Assembly (NCBI GenBank): GCA_963974105.1
Contig: CAXBBG010000001.1
Span: 496,001-560,000 of the forward strand
From: UBA2136 sp963974105
GTDB lineage: Bacteria > Pseudomonadota > Alphaproteobacteria > UBA2136
Direction of reading: 5' to 3'
DNA: 64,000 bases
Shown piece by piece: positions 54,011 to 63,678 of the stretch (position 1 is its first letter; each line of letters starts with the position of its first letter). The notes under the pieces were generated by a model. The model worked only from the letters and a program-made list of their open reading frames with translations. It did no database searches and was not told the origin of the DNA. The translations under genes were made by a program, and so were the position numbers.

Positions 54011-57000
54011 ATGTCATTTTTAAATAAATATAAATTACTATCAACGGTATGTTTGTCGCTTGTTGCGGGTGTCGCACAGGCGCAAGTTGCTACGTCTTGG
54101 GGCGATGTAGCTTTTTCAGGCACGCTCAATTCAAACGAACTTTGCTATACCGACGGTAGCGACATTATTTGTGACGCTGGCCTACTTGTTAATGGCGCAG
54201 CCGCTTTAGACGTTTCTGGTACAGTTTCAGCCACAGCCTTTGTGGGTGACGGTTCTGGTCTTACGGGTGTAGCAGCCATCATGGGCATTAACGACCTAAC
54301 CGATGCAAAGCACGACACCGACGACTATTCAAGCCTATTTATTGGTAACGGTGCTGGTGCCAATGATGATGGGACAGATAATGCAAATGTCGGTATTGGT
54401 AAAAATGTTTTAAACGCTAATACGACAGGCTATAGTAATATAGCTCTTGGGAACTCAGCGCTTGAAGATAATATAGATGGATATGGTAATATATCCATTG
54501 GTTTTGATGCTCTTAAATCAAATACCACAGGCGTTCGAAGCACAATTATTGGTAATAATAGTGCGATGAATACAACAACTGGTGGTGATAACACAATTAT
54601 TGGCTATAATAGCTTTCTGTCAAATGAGACAGGTATTAGAAATACGATTGTGGGTCAATATGCAGGTAAAGGTTCTACAGGTCTTTCAGATATAAATAGA
54701 ACTGTTATGCTTGGTTTTTTCAGTGGACAAAATGTATTAACAGGTGCTGACGATAATACATTTTTAGGTTATAAATCTGGTTCAAATGTTTCAACAGGTG
54801 CAAGTAATACCTTGGTCGGAGCCAATGCTGGTGATTTGATAATGACGGGTTCCCGTAATATTATTATTGGGCAACAGGCTGATACCCCTGGTGCATCAAC
54901 ATCCGACTATTTAAACATTGGTAATACAATTTATGGTGATTTGGCAAATGATTATGTGGGTATTGGTAAGGACAGCCCCGCCACCCCTTTAGATGTTTCG
55001 GGTACAGTTTCAGCCACAGCTTTTGTGGGTGATGGTTCTGCTTTAACAGGTGTGGTTGCAACATCTGTTACTTTATCTATCGATGACTTAACAGATGCGA
55101 ACACAGACTTTTCAAGTGTTTTTCTTGGCCTAGGATCCAGTTTAAATGACGATGGTGGTAATTATAATGTAGCGGTCGGTGTGAGTGCTTTAAAAGAGAA
55201 TATCTCAGGCTATTTTAGCGTTGCGGCCGGTTTCGAAGCGCTTAAATCTAATACCACCGGTGGCAATAACGCCGCTTTAGGTTATCAAGCGTTAATGTCA
55301 AATGTGGGCGGCTCTAATAACACAGCAATAGGTTACAAATCACTTCAAGCCAATGTGTCTGGTGTTTACAACACCGCGACTGGTAGTGCATCTCTTGTTG
55401 ATAATGCAACAGGTGCACGTAATGCAGCTTTTGGTAGCGCATCTTTAAATTCAAATACAGACGGTGACGACAATACGGCTGTAGGTTATTATGCGTTACG
55501 CACGAACTTAACAGGTAATAATAATACTGCCTTGGGTGGGTCGGCACTTAATGGCAATACAACAGGTTCAAACAACGTGGCACTTGGCCGTAGTTCAATG
55601 GATGTAAATACAACGGGTGATAATAATATTGCAGTTGGTTATTATGCTTTAAATGCAAACACAACAGGTTCAGATAACGTTGCAATTGGTCGTCGTTCTA
55701 TGAATCTAAGCACAATAGGTGCAAGCAATACCATTATTGGTTCAATGGCAGGTGATAACATCACAACAGGTTCACGTAACATTGTGATTGGGCAAGATAT
55801 GGATACGTCAGTAGCGACAGCTTCAGACGAACTCAATATCGGTAATCTTATTAAGGGTTCAATGGTAAGCGGTTCTGAACAAGTTTCCCTCACAGGTACG
55901 CTCAGCGTTGCCACACTTTGTGACGAAACAGGTGCAAATTGTAATGACCTTAGTGCGGGTATTGGTGGCGGCGGTGGTGCTGTTTCACTGACCGACCTAA
56001 CCGACGCCAAACAAGGGGCGGGTGTTTTTGCCAATACATTTATTGGTAATAATTCTGGAGCATCATCAACTGGTGAGGGAGGGGCTAATGTAGGTATTGG
56101 TCTTGATACACTTAAGTCTGTAACCTCAGGTACCGGAAACATTGCTATGGGTCTTAATGCGTTAGAGCTTTTGACTACAGGAGCAGACAATACAGCGATA
56201 GGTTATTTGGCTGGTGATGCATTAACAACGGGTGGGTCTAATGCAGCATATGGCTCTGGTTCTTTAGGGGGGTTAACCTCAGGTTCGTATAACAGTGCTT
56301 ATGGCCGCTTGTCTGGAGAAGGTTTAACAACGGGTTTATATAATAATGCTTTTGGTGCTTATGCATTGCGTTATGTTCAAACGTCTAATGGTAACACTGC
56401 TATGGGTTACAGGGCGGGCGAAGGTGCGTTTGGTGGATCTAATGTAAGCTTTAATACATTGATGGGTTATGAGGCGGGTAAAGCTGTTTTAACAGGTGCC
56501 AATAATAACGTGATGCTTGGTTACCAAGCAGGGCTTGCAACCACCACAGGTGCGCGTAACATTTTAATTGGTAGTGGGGTTGACGCTAGTGCTGCCACAG
56601 CTTCCGACGAACTCAACATTGGTAACGCCATTTATGGTGATTTGGCGACAGCTAAAGTAGGTATTGCAACCAATGCACCAGCTGTGACGTTGGATGTTTC
56701 AGGTACGTTAATGATTTCAAGCGGTGGCGAAACATGTGACGCTTCTACAGAAGGTGGTATACGTTACACATCTGGCGGTGGTGTTGAGTCATGTAACGGT
56801 ACTGTTTGGGCTGCTTTAGGCGGTGGCGGTGGTGCAGCTTCGATAGATGAACTTACCGACGCGAAGCACGACACAGATGATTATTCAAGTCTCTTCCTTG
56901 GAAATGGCGCAGGTGCGGCTGATGATGGCACGGCCAATCAAAATTTGGCTATTGGCAAAAATGCACTTAATGCCACAACAATAGGTTATGGTAATGTTGC

Positions 57001-59887
57001 CATTGGAGAAAACGCTTTAGCCGTGAATGTTGATGGTGATAGAAATGTTGCCATTGGTGTTGATGCATTGTCCCAAAATACGACATATGGGAATATTGCC
57101 ATTGGTTATAATGCGCTGAAGTTGGGCACAACAAGTTTTAGCAACGTGGCCATTGGTGAATATGCAATGGCAAATGCAACAACCAGCTCTTACGGTAATG
57201 TGGCCATTGGTTCAAGGGCATTGAATAGTGCGTCGGGCTCAGACTATGCTAATACGGCAGTTGGTTCAGGTGCACTTCAAAATTATGCATTTTTCAGCGG
57301 GACGGCGATGGGTTATGACGCTTTAAAATATACCGCAAGCGGTTACAATGTGGCCTTTGGTAGGGACGCCGGTAAAGGTGCGACAGGGGAAAATATTTCA
57401 GGCAATGCCTTATTTGGTACGTATAGCGGTAAATCTCTTATCTCTGGTGGTGATTACAACGTATTTTTGGGTAATAACGCAGGTGAAAAATCCACAACAG
57501 GCGATAGCAGCGTTTTTGTGGGTTATCAGGCTGGTAGAGAAGTGACCACAGGGGATGATAACGTTCTCATTGGTTATCAGAGCGGTAATATACTGACAAC
57601 GGGTGGTGCTAATATTTTAATTGGTTATCAAGTGAACCCCGCATCATCAACAACATCAAACTATCTCAATATTGGTGGGTTAATACAAGGGGATATGACG
57701 GGTGGCTCTGAACAAGTTTCATTAACAGGAACGCTCAGCGTTGCCACACTTTGTGACGAAACAGGTGCCAACTGTAATGACCTTAGTGCGGGTATTGGCG
57801 GCGCTTCATCTATTGATGGGTTATCTGACGCGAAAGCCGACACTTTGAGCGTGTTTTTAGGTACAGGTGCAGGTGCAACTGACGACGGATCAAACAATAA
57901 CGTTGCCGTAGGTATAAACGCATTAAATAGCATTGTTACAGGTGGCCATAATACAGCGGTTGGTAAAGATGCTCTTAAATTGTCTACATCTAATTTTAAT
58001 GCAGCATTTGGTTCTGGTGCTATGGCTAATTTAACAACGGGTTCATCGAACGACGCTTTTGGTTATGGCGCGCTTAGTAAAACAACAACAGGTGCTCATA
58101 ATACAGCCATGGGTGACGCTGTTATGTATAACAACACAACAGGTGCTTACAACGTTGCAAGTGGCTCTACCAGTTTTTATTATAATAAAACAGGTAACAA
58201 TAACGTTGTTTTAGGGTATAGGGCAGGTATAGGTGCAAATAATGCAACAAGTGTAAGTAATAATATATTTGTGGGTTATGAAGCGGGGGATTCTGTTTTA
58301 ACTGGTGCCGATAATAACGTGATGCTTGGTTACCAAGCAGGTGATGCAACCACCACAGGTGCACGTAACATTTTAATTGGGAGCGGGGTTGACGCAAGTG
58401 CAGCCACAGCTTCAGACGAACTTAACATCGGCAACCTCATTAAAGGTTCAATGGTGGGTGGTTCTGAACAAGTTTCTCTTACAGGGACGCTGAGCGTAGC
58501 CACACTTTGTGATGAAACAGGCGCAAACTGTAGCGACCTTTCAGCTGGTCTTGGCGGTGCATCTTCTATTGATGGACTTTCAGATGGTAAGCACGACGCG
58601 AGTGCGTCACCAAGTGTGTTCTTAGGCTTGAATGCAGGTGCGGTGGACGATGGAACATCAAACCACAACACAGGTATTGGGCACTTAGCTTTAAATAAAG
58701 TTACCAGCGGTTATGACAACGTGGCTGTGGGGGCGAATGCGCTTGAAAATGCAACAACCTCCTTTAGCAATACCGGTATAGGTGTAAGAGCGCTGCAGTC
58801 TCTTACAACGGGTCTTTTGAACACAGGTATAGGTGCTGATGCGTTAGGCTCTATCACAACAGGTAGTTCTTCTGTTGCGGTGGGTGCGGGTGCTTTGGCG
58901 GCGAACACCTCGGGTAGTGGTAACACGGCTGTGGGTGGATCGGCGTTGAACTCTAACACGATAGGTTTCCAAAACACCGCCATGGGTTCTGGTACAATGG
59001 AATTTGCGACAGGTAGTGGTAACTCAGCTTTCGGTGCGGGGGCCTTACCAAGCGCAGTGGATAGCTATAACACAGCTATCGGTAGCGGTTCTATGACGCA
59101 GCTAACCTCTGGTGAATCAAATTCTGCTTTGGGGTATAGTTCACTTTATAACACAACAACTGGTGGCTCTAACATAGCGCTTGGTGTGTATAGCTTGTAC
59201 TACAATCAGAGCGGTTGGAACAACGTAACGCTTGGTTATCAATCTGGTTGGGGTGCTTCAAATGCAAGTAATGTTAATAATAACGTCTTGCTGGGTTATC
59301 AGGCAGGTTACGCCTTGCGTACAGGTGGTGATAATAACGTGATGATTGGTTACCAAGCAGGTGATGCCACCACAACAGGTGCAAGTAATATTTTGATTGG
59401 TAGCAATGTAGACGCCACAACAGCTACGGCGTCAAACCAGTTGAATATTGGTAATACCATTTATGGTGACCTTGCCAACGACTATGTGGGTATTGGTAAT
59501 ACATCTCCTTCTGTTGCCTTGGATGTAACGGGTGATATTGAATACACAGGAATAATCACCGATGTATCTGACAGACGTTTGAAACAAGATATTGTGACAT
59601 TGCCAGCAGGTCAGCTTGAAAAGATTGCAAGTGTAAACCCTGTAAGCTTTGCGATGATTAATAACCCAAGCGTGACTGAATATGGTGTGATAGCGCAAGA
59701 GTTGGAAGAAGTGTTCCCTATTCTTGTAAAAACAGCAGATGACGCAAGTGAGACGAAATCGGTGAATTATGTGGGGCTTATTGCACCAATGATGAGCGCC
59801 ATTGCGGAGTTGAAAGCTGAATTAGACGCTGTTAAAGTTGAAAATGCCGAGCAAAAAGCACTTATTGAGCAATTGCTTCAAAAATAA
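54011..59887 (+). CDS. Giant secreted fibre protein 2 with C-terminal S74 chaperone
   Basis: 1958 residues from ATG 54011 (AAGG upstream), with a signal peptide ending VAQA. Six head modules of ~150-240 residues, rich in 'NTAIGYxALxxNTTGSxN' repeats, are separated by linkers of two kinds: DVSGTVSATAFVGDGSGL or SEQVSLTGTLSVATLCDETG. Many modules close with ASDELNIGN-IxGD. The end (from ~1845) is a peptidase S74 intramolecular chaperone: S1853-D-R-R-L-K1858 gives the self-cleaving Ser/Lys dyad, followed by YGVIAQELEEVFP, SVNYVGLIAPM and a terminal coiled coil. Such domains trimerise phage tail spikes then cut themselves off. Its signal peptide argues against a phage origin. Own terminator. Confidence 0.88.
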   Translation: MSFLNKYKLLSTVCLSLVAGVAQAQVATSWGDVAFSGTLNSNELCYTDGSDIICDAGLLVNGAAALDVSGTVSATAFVGDGSGLTGVAAIMGINDLTDAKHDTDDYSSLFIGNGAGANDDGTDNANVGIGKNVLNANTTGYSNIALGNSALEDNIDGYGNISIGFDALKSNTTGVRSTIIGNNSAMNTTTGGDNTIIGYNSFLSNETGIRNTIVGQYAGKGSTGLSDINRTVMLGFFSGQNVLTGADDNTFLGYKSGSNVSTGASNTLVGANAGDLIMTGSRNIIIGQQADTPGASTSDYLNIGNTIYGDLANDYVGIGKDSPATPLDVSGTVSATAFVGDGSALTGVVATSVTLSIDDLTDANTDFSSVFLGLGSSLNDDGGNYNVAVGVSALKENISGYFSVAAGFEALKSNTTGGNNAALGYQALMSNVGGSNNTAIGYKSLQANVSGVYNTATGSASLVDNATGARNAAFGSASLNSNTDGDDNTAVGYYALRTNLTGNNNTALGGSALNGNTTGSNNVALGRSSMDVNTTGDNNIAVGYYALNANTTGSDNVAIGRRSMNLSTIGASNTIIGSMAGDNITTGSRNIVIGQDMDTSVATASDELNIGNLIKGSMVSGSEQVSLTGTLSVATLCDETGANCNDLSAGIGGGGGAVSLTDLTDAKQGAGVFANTFIGNNSGASSTGEGGANVGIGLDTLKSVTSGTGNIAMGLNALELLTTGADNTAIGYLAGDALTTGGSNAAYGSGSLGGLTSGSYNSAYGRLSGEGLTTGLYNNAFGAYALRYVQTSNGNTAMGYRAGEGAFGGSNVSFNTLMGYEAGKAVLTGANNNVMLGYQAGLATTTGARNILIGSGVDASAATASDELNIGNAIYGDLATAKVGIATNAPAVTLDVSGTLMISSGGETCDASTEGGIRYTSGGGVESCNGTVWAALGGGGGAASIDELTDAKHDTDDYSSLFLGNGAGAADDGTANQNLAIGKNALNATTIGYGNVAIGENALAVNVDGDRNVAIGVDALSQNTTYGNIAIGYNALKLGTTSFSNVAIGEYAMANATTSSYGNVAIGSRALNSASGSDYANTAVGSGALQNYAFFSGTAMGYDALKYTASGYNVAFGRDAGKGATGENISGNALFGTYSGKSLISGGDYNVFLGNNAGEKSTTGDSSVFVGYQAGREVTTGDDNVLIGYQSGNILTTGGANILIGYQVNPASSTTSNYLNIGGLIQGDMTGGSEQVSLTGTLSVATLCDETGANCNDLSAGIGGASSIDGLSDAKADTLSVFLGTGAGATDDGSNNNVAVGINALNSIVTGGHNTAVGKDALKLSTSNFNAAFGSGAMANLTTGSSNDAFGYGALSKTTTGAHNTAMGDAVMYNNTTGAYNVASGSTSFYYNKTGNNNVVLGYRAGIGANNATSVSNNIFVGYEAGDSVLTGADNNVMLGYQAGDATTTGARNILIGSGVDASAATASDELNIGNLIKGSMVGGSEQVSLTGTLSVATLCDETGANCSDLSAGLGGASSIDGLSDGKHDASASPSVFLGLNAGAVDDGTSNHNTGIGHLALNKVTSGYDNVAVGANALENATTSFSNTGIGVRALQSLTTGLLNTGIGADALGSITTGSSSVAVGAGALAANTSGSGNTAVGGSALNSNTIGFQNTAMGSGTMEFATGSGNSAFGAGALPSAVDSYNTAIGSGSMTQLTSGESNSALGYSSLYNTTTGGSNIALGVYSLYYNQSGWNNVTLGYQSGWGASNASNVNNNVLLGYQAGYALRTGGDNNVMIGYQAGDATTTGASNILIGSNVDATTATASNQLNIGNTIYGDLANDYVGIGNTSPSVALDVTGDIEYTGIITDVSDRRLKQDIVTLPAGQLEKIASVNPVSFAMINNPSVTEYGVIAQELEEVFPILVKTADDASETKSVNYVGLIAPMMSAIAELKAELDAVKVENAEQKALIEQLLQK
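55871..58560 (+). repeat. Triplicated ~100-bp linker within fibre gene 2
   Basis: Near-identical DNA encoding SEQVSLTGTLSVATLCDETG plus ANC.DLSAG occurs at about 55871-55975, 57703-57805 and 58459-58560. A second block (NNVMLGYQAG...ASDELNIGN) recurs at about 56502-56630, 58311-58440 and, more diverged, 59331-59460. Substitutions are mostly at third positions. Confidence 0.85.
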
Positions 59888-59903
59888 AGAATCAACACAA
59901 ATC

Positions 59904-59934
59904 AAAAAAGGCTAGAAGTTTCTAGCCTTTTTTG
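59904..59934 (+). terminator. Intrinsic terminator of fibre locus
   Basis: AAAAAAGGCTAGAA-gt-TTCTAGCCTTTTTT: perfect ~12-bp stem and a T run, 17 nt after the second fibre gene. Confidence 0.92.
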
Positions 59935-59958
59935 TTGTTTTCGCTTATGTTTTAGCAC

Positions 59959-60777
59959 ATGAGTTTCAGGGTTTTACGCAGAGAGTTTAATAAAATTGAT
60001 GTAACAAAAGGCACAGCCATTGTTATTGGAAATTTTGACGGCGTACATAAAGGGCATCAAACGCTTATTCAAAAAGGTGTTTCGTTGGCTAAAACAGAAG
60101 GCTTTATTCCCACGCTTTACACATTTGAACCTCACCCTAAAAAATTATTTATGGGGGAAAATGCACCAAAACCGCTCACGCCTTTTGCACAAAAAGCTCG
60201 TTTATTGAGAGATGTGGGCATTGAATGCGTGGTTGCACATCCTTTCACCAAAAAATTTGCCAATACACATTTTGAAGATTTTGCGACGCACCTTAAAAAT
60301 GACCTTAATGCTAAAATGGTGATTGTGGGTGAAGATTTTGCCTTTGGTAAAGGGCGTGAAGGGACAGCTGGTAAGCTAAAAGAATTGGGTGCTATTTTAG
60401 GGTTTGAGACCGTTGTTGTTTCAGATATTGTGTGTGACGCTTCTTCAAGATTTTCGTCCTCACGTATTCGCCAAATGTTAAAAGATGGATTGGTTAAAGA
60501 AGCAACAAATCTTTTGGGGCGCGGTTTTTTAGTGCGCTCTTTCTTGTATGAAGACGATTATTGCAATTTAGTTGCGCATTTTTCCCATTACACGCCTGTA
60601 AAAAATGGTGTTTACCTTGTAAAAATCCAGTATACTGATACTTCGCTTCAGGCTGACACATGTATTGTGCCTATGAAGGTTGAAGATAATACAGGGTATA
60701 TCCCGCCACTGCCCGACCTGCCGAACCTGGTAGAAGGTAAAATTAAATTAACGTTAATTGAAAAAATAGAAGAGTAG
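59959..60777 (+). CDS. ribF: RibF-family FAD synthetase with degenerate riboflavin-kinase half
   Basis: 272 residues, about 40 shorter than usual. The FMN adenylyltransferase domain is intact: GNFDGVHKGHQ (~24-34), TFEPHPKKLF, GEDFAFGKGREG and FSSSRIRQML (S166-R171). The C-terminal domain, which should contain the flavokinase motif GxTLGFPTAN and a GVANIGxRPT-like segment, instead reads RGFLVRSFLYEDDYCNLVAHFSHYTPVKNGVYLV and lacks both. It probably retains only FAD synthesis from FMN and ATP. The position 3 nt before ileS and lspA is the conserved ribF-ileS-lspA cluster. Confidence 0.85.
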   Translation: MSFRVLRREFNKIDVTKGTAIVIGNFDGVHKGHQTLIQKGVSLAKTEGFIPTLYTFEPHPKKLFMGENAPKPLTPFAQKARLLRDVGIECVVAHPFTKKFANTHFEDFATHLKNDLNAKMVIVGEDFAFGKGREGTAGKLKELGAILGFETVVVSDIVCDASSRFSSSRIRQMLKDGLVKEATNLLGRGFLVRSFLYEDDYCNLVAHFSHYTPVKNGVYLVKIQYTDTSLQADTCIVPMKVEDNTGYIPPLPDLPNLVEGKIKLTLIEKIEE

Positions 60778-60780
60778 AAT

Positions 60781-63678
60781 ATGTCCGACATCAGACAAAC
60801 TTTAAACTTACCAGAAACAGAATTTCCAATGCGTGCAGGCTTACCAAAGCGTGAACCCGAATGGTTGGCACGCTGGCAAAGTGAAGACCTTTACACAAAA
60901 TTACGTGAAAAATCGAAGGCTGAAAATCGCAAGCCATTTATTTTGCATTGCGGGCCTCCTTACGCCAACGGCAATTTACACATTGGGCATGCGCTTAACT
61001 TTTCTTTAAAAGACTTTGTGGTACGCTCAAAACAAATGTCTGGCTATGACGCTGTTTATACTCCAGGTTGGGACTGTCATGGTTTGCCGATTGAATGGAA
61101 AGTGGAAGAAGGCTTTAAAGCAAAAGGTAAAAGCAAAGAAGATTTTTCTGTAAAAGAAATACGCGATCTATGCCGTGAATTTGCTCAGGGTTGGGTGGAT
61201 GTTCAAATTGAAGACGGTAAGCGTTTTGGTACTATGTCGGACTATGCAAACCCTTACCTTACAATGCACCCCAAAAACGAAGCAGGCATTGTCGGCGAAC
61301 TTGGTAAAATGGCGGCAAAAGGGCTTGTTTATAAGGGTGCTAAGTCTATTATGTGGTCTACCGTTGAAGAAACGTCTTTAGCGGAAGCAGAAGTAGAATA
61401 TGCCGATAAAGAATCTTTAGCTATTTACGTGAAGTTCCCACTTGACGATGAACCTGATGAGTCAATTGTTATTTGGACAACCACACCATGGACAATGCCT
61501 GCCAATGAAGGTATTGCTTATGGCGCGCATATTGAATACGTTCTTCTAGAGGCAACGGAAGTTTTTGAAAAAGCCACAGCTAAAGTGGGCGACAAAGTTT
61601 GGGTGGCCAAAAGCTTGGTAGAAAATTTTGCTAAAATGGTTGGCTTTACAGCTTATAAGGAATTGAAGTCTGTTGAAGGTGCTTATTTTGAGGGTAAAGT
61701 AGCTAGGCATCCATATAACTATCTGTACCATCTCGCAACCTCTAAAATGGTTGAAGGTCACCATGTGACAGAAGATGGTGGTACAGGGTTTGTGCATATT
61801 GCACCTGCTCATGGCGCTGATGACTTTGAACTTGGTAAGAAATTTGGAATGGAATTAACGTGTCCTGTAGATGGCTCGGGTAGGTATGTTAACGGTGTGT
61901 TGCCTTTACCTAAAACAGGTATTGAATTGACAGGAAAAGTTATCTGGGATGCGCAAAAGCTGATTATTGAAGAAATGACTCAAAGCGGTGCTTTAATGCG
62001 TTGGTATAAAATGAAGCACTCTTACCCTATTTCTTGGCGTTCTAAAGCGCCCCTTATTTTCCGTACAACGCCACAGTGGTTTGTCGCGCTTGATAAAGCT
62101 GTTGAAGGTGCTGACACAGTACGCACAACAGCACTTAAAGAAATTAAAAATATAGGTGAAGCTGGCGGGTGGATACCTGCTTATGGACAAAACCGTATTA
62201 CAGCTATGTTAAGTGGTCGCCCTGACTGGTGTATTTCACGTCAGCGCGCTTGGGGTGTGCCGATCACAATTATGCAGCACAAACCAACAGGTGATTACAC
62301 TTTTGAAGCAGAGGTTTTTGAACATATTCAAACCTTGGTGGCAAAAGACGGTATTGACGTTTGGGAAACGCTTAGCGTTGAAGAACTTTTACCAGCAGGT
62401 TATCTTGCGTCTAAGGGCTGGAAAGCTGAAGATATGGTCAAAGAGACAGATATTTTAGATGTATGGTTTGACAGTGGTACAACTTACGCCCATGTGGTGG
62501 AAGATAAAATGGGACAAAAGCTTCCAGCTGACTTGTACCTTGAAGGTTCAGACCAGCACCGTGGTTGGTTTAATTCATCTTTAACGGCTTGTGTGGCAAC
62601 ACGCGGGTACGCCCCTTACAAGCAAGTGCTAACGCATGGCTTTGTTGTCGATGGCCAAGGTAAAAAGATGTCAAAATCGATTGGTAATGTGATAACACCT
62701 GCTCAAATTGCAAAGAATTATGGTATGGATATCTTACGCCTTTGGGTGGCAGGTGCCGACTATAACGAAGACATTCGCTACAGTGAAGAAATTATGAAAG
62801 GTGTGGCAGACAGTTACCGACGTTTCCGTAATACTTTCCGTTTCTTACTTGGTAATTTGTATGACTTTGATGAGAATACCGACATGGTGGACTTACAAGA
62901 TATGCCAGATCTTGAAAAATGGGTGATGAGTAAATTGCACACAACATTGCGTGACGTGCAAACGAATTATGATACATATCAATTCCGCCGTGTGTATGAG
63001 CTGTTACATAATTTCTGTGCGAAAGAGCTCTCGAGTTTGTATTTCGATATTCGTAAAGATAGTTTGTATTGCGACCCACGTAATGAAACAGACGAAGGTG
63101 AAGCGTTTTACAGACGTCGTCGCGCTTGTCAAACGGTGTTAGTGCATTTACTTAAAGGTTTAACAACGCACTTGGCACCTATCATGCCGTTTAGCACAGA
63201 CGAAGTATGGCGTAGTGCCTTTGGTGACAAGGAAGAACTGCACCTGCAAGACTTTTCAGTGATAGAAGATGTATGGCATAATGCAGACTTAGAAGTGGAA
63301 TTTGACACTGTTTGGACACTGCGTGATGAGGTGAACATGGCCATTGAAGAGAAAAGAAGTTCTGGCGAAGTGAAGTCAAACTTGGAAGCGAGAGTTTCTA
63401 TGTCTCAAGAGGTCTTGAAAATTGAAACAAAACCAAAAGATATGACGCTTGAAGATTTAGCCGATTATTTGGTCGTTTCTGAAATTCATATTGTGGCTGG
63501 CAACAGCACAGATATTGTTGTGACACCACTCACAATGAGTACTGATTACGTGAAATGTACCCGTTCATGGCGATACGTAGCTAAAGAAGATGCTGTAAAT
63601 GTAGAAGAAGATGTTTACGTAACAGCGCGAGATGCTGTATCATTAAAGGCGAATAAAGAAAAAGAGGAAGCTGCGTAA
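60781..63678 (+). CDS. ileS: Isoleucyl-tRNA synthetase
   Basis: 965 residues. Class I signatures HIGHALN (H67-H70) and KMSKS (629-633), PWTMPANEGIAY in the CP1 editing domain with TGFVHIAPAHG, and CISRQRAWGVP before KMSKS. The C-terminal anticodon-binding helical domain is present, but the last ~70 residues lack the CxxC zinc pairs of E. coli IleRS, as usual in alphaproteobacterial enzymes. It charges tRNA-Ile and edits Val. Its stop overlaps the lspA start by one base, so the genes are translationally coupled. Confidence 0.97.
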   Translation: MSDIRQTLNLPETEFPMRAGLPKREPEWLARWQSEDLYTKLREKSKAENRKPFILHCGPPYANGNLHIGHALNFSLKDFVVRSKQMSGYDAVYTPGWDCHGLPIEWKVEEGFKAKGKSKEDFSVKEIRDLCREFAQGWVDVQIEDGKRFGTMSDYANPYLTMHPKNEAGIVGELGKMAAKGLVYKGAKSIMWSTVEETSLAEAEVEYADKESLAIYVKFPLDDEPDESIVIWTTTPWTMPANEGIAYGAHIEYVLLEATEVFEKATAKVGDKVWVAKSLVENFAKMVGFTAYKELKSVEGAYFEGKVARHPYNYLYHLATSKMVEGHHVTEDGGTGFVHIAPAHGADDFELGKKFGMELTCPVDGSGRYVNGVLPLPKTGIELTGKVIWDAQKLIIEEMTQSGALMRWYKMKHSYPISWRSKAPLIFRTTPQWFVALDKAVEGADTVRTTALKEIKNIGEAGGWIPAYGQNRITAMLSGRPDWCISRQRAWGVPITIMQHKPTGDYTFEAEVFEHIQTLVAKDGIDVWETLSVEELLPAGYLASKGWKAEDMVKETDILDVWFDSGTTYAHVVEDKMGQKLPADLYLEGSDQHRGWFNSSLTACVATRGYAPYKQVLTHGFVVDGQGKKMSKSIGNVITPAQIAKNYGMDILRLWVAGADYNEDIRYSEEIMKGVADSYRRFRNTFRFLLGNLYDFDENTDMVDLQDMPDLEKWVMSKLHTTLRDVQTNYDTYQFRRVYELLHNFCAKELSSLYFDIRKDSLYCDPRNETDEGEAFYRRRRACQTVLVHLLKGLTTHLAPIMPFSTDEVWRSAFGDKEELHLQDFSVIEDVWHNADLEVEFDTVWTLRDEVNMAIEEKRSSGEVKSNLEARVSMSQEVLKIETKPKDMTLEDLADYLVVSEIHIVAGNSTDIVVTPLTMSTDYVKCTRSWRYVAKEDAVNVEEDVYVTARDAVSLKANKEKEEAA

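Noticed and set aside
49990..59887. Fibre genes as part of a prophage
   Set aside because: Both have Sec signal peptides and are flanked by housekeeping genes; no capsid, terminase, tail or integrase genes are present.
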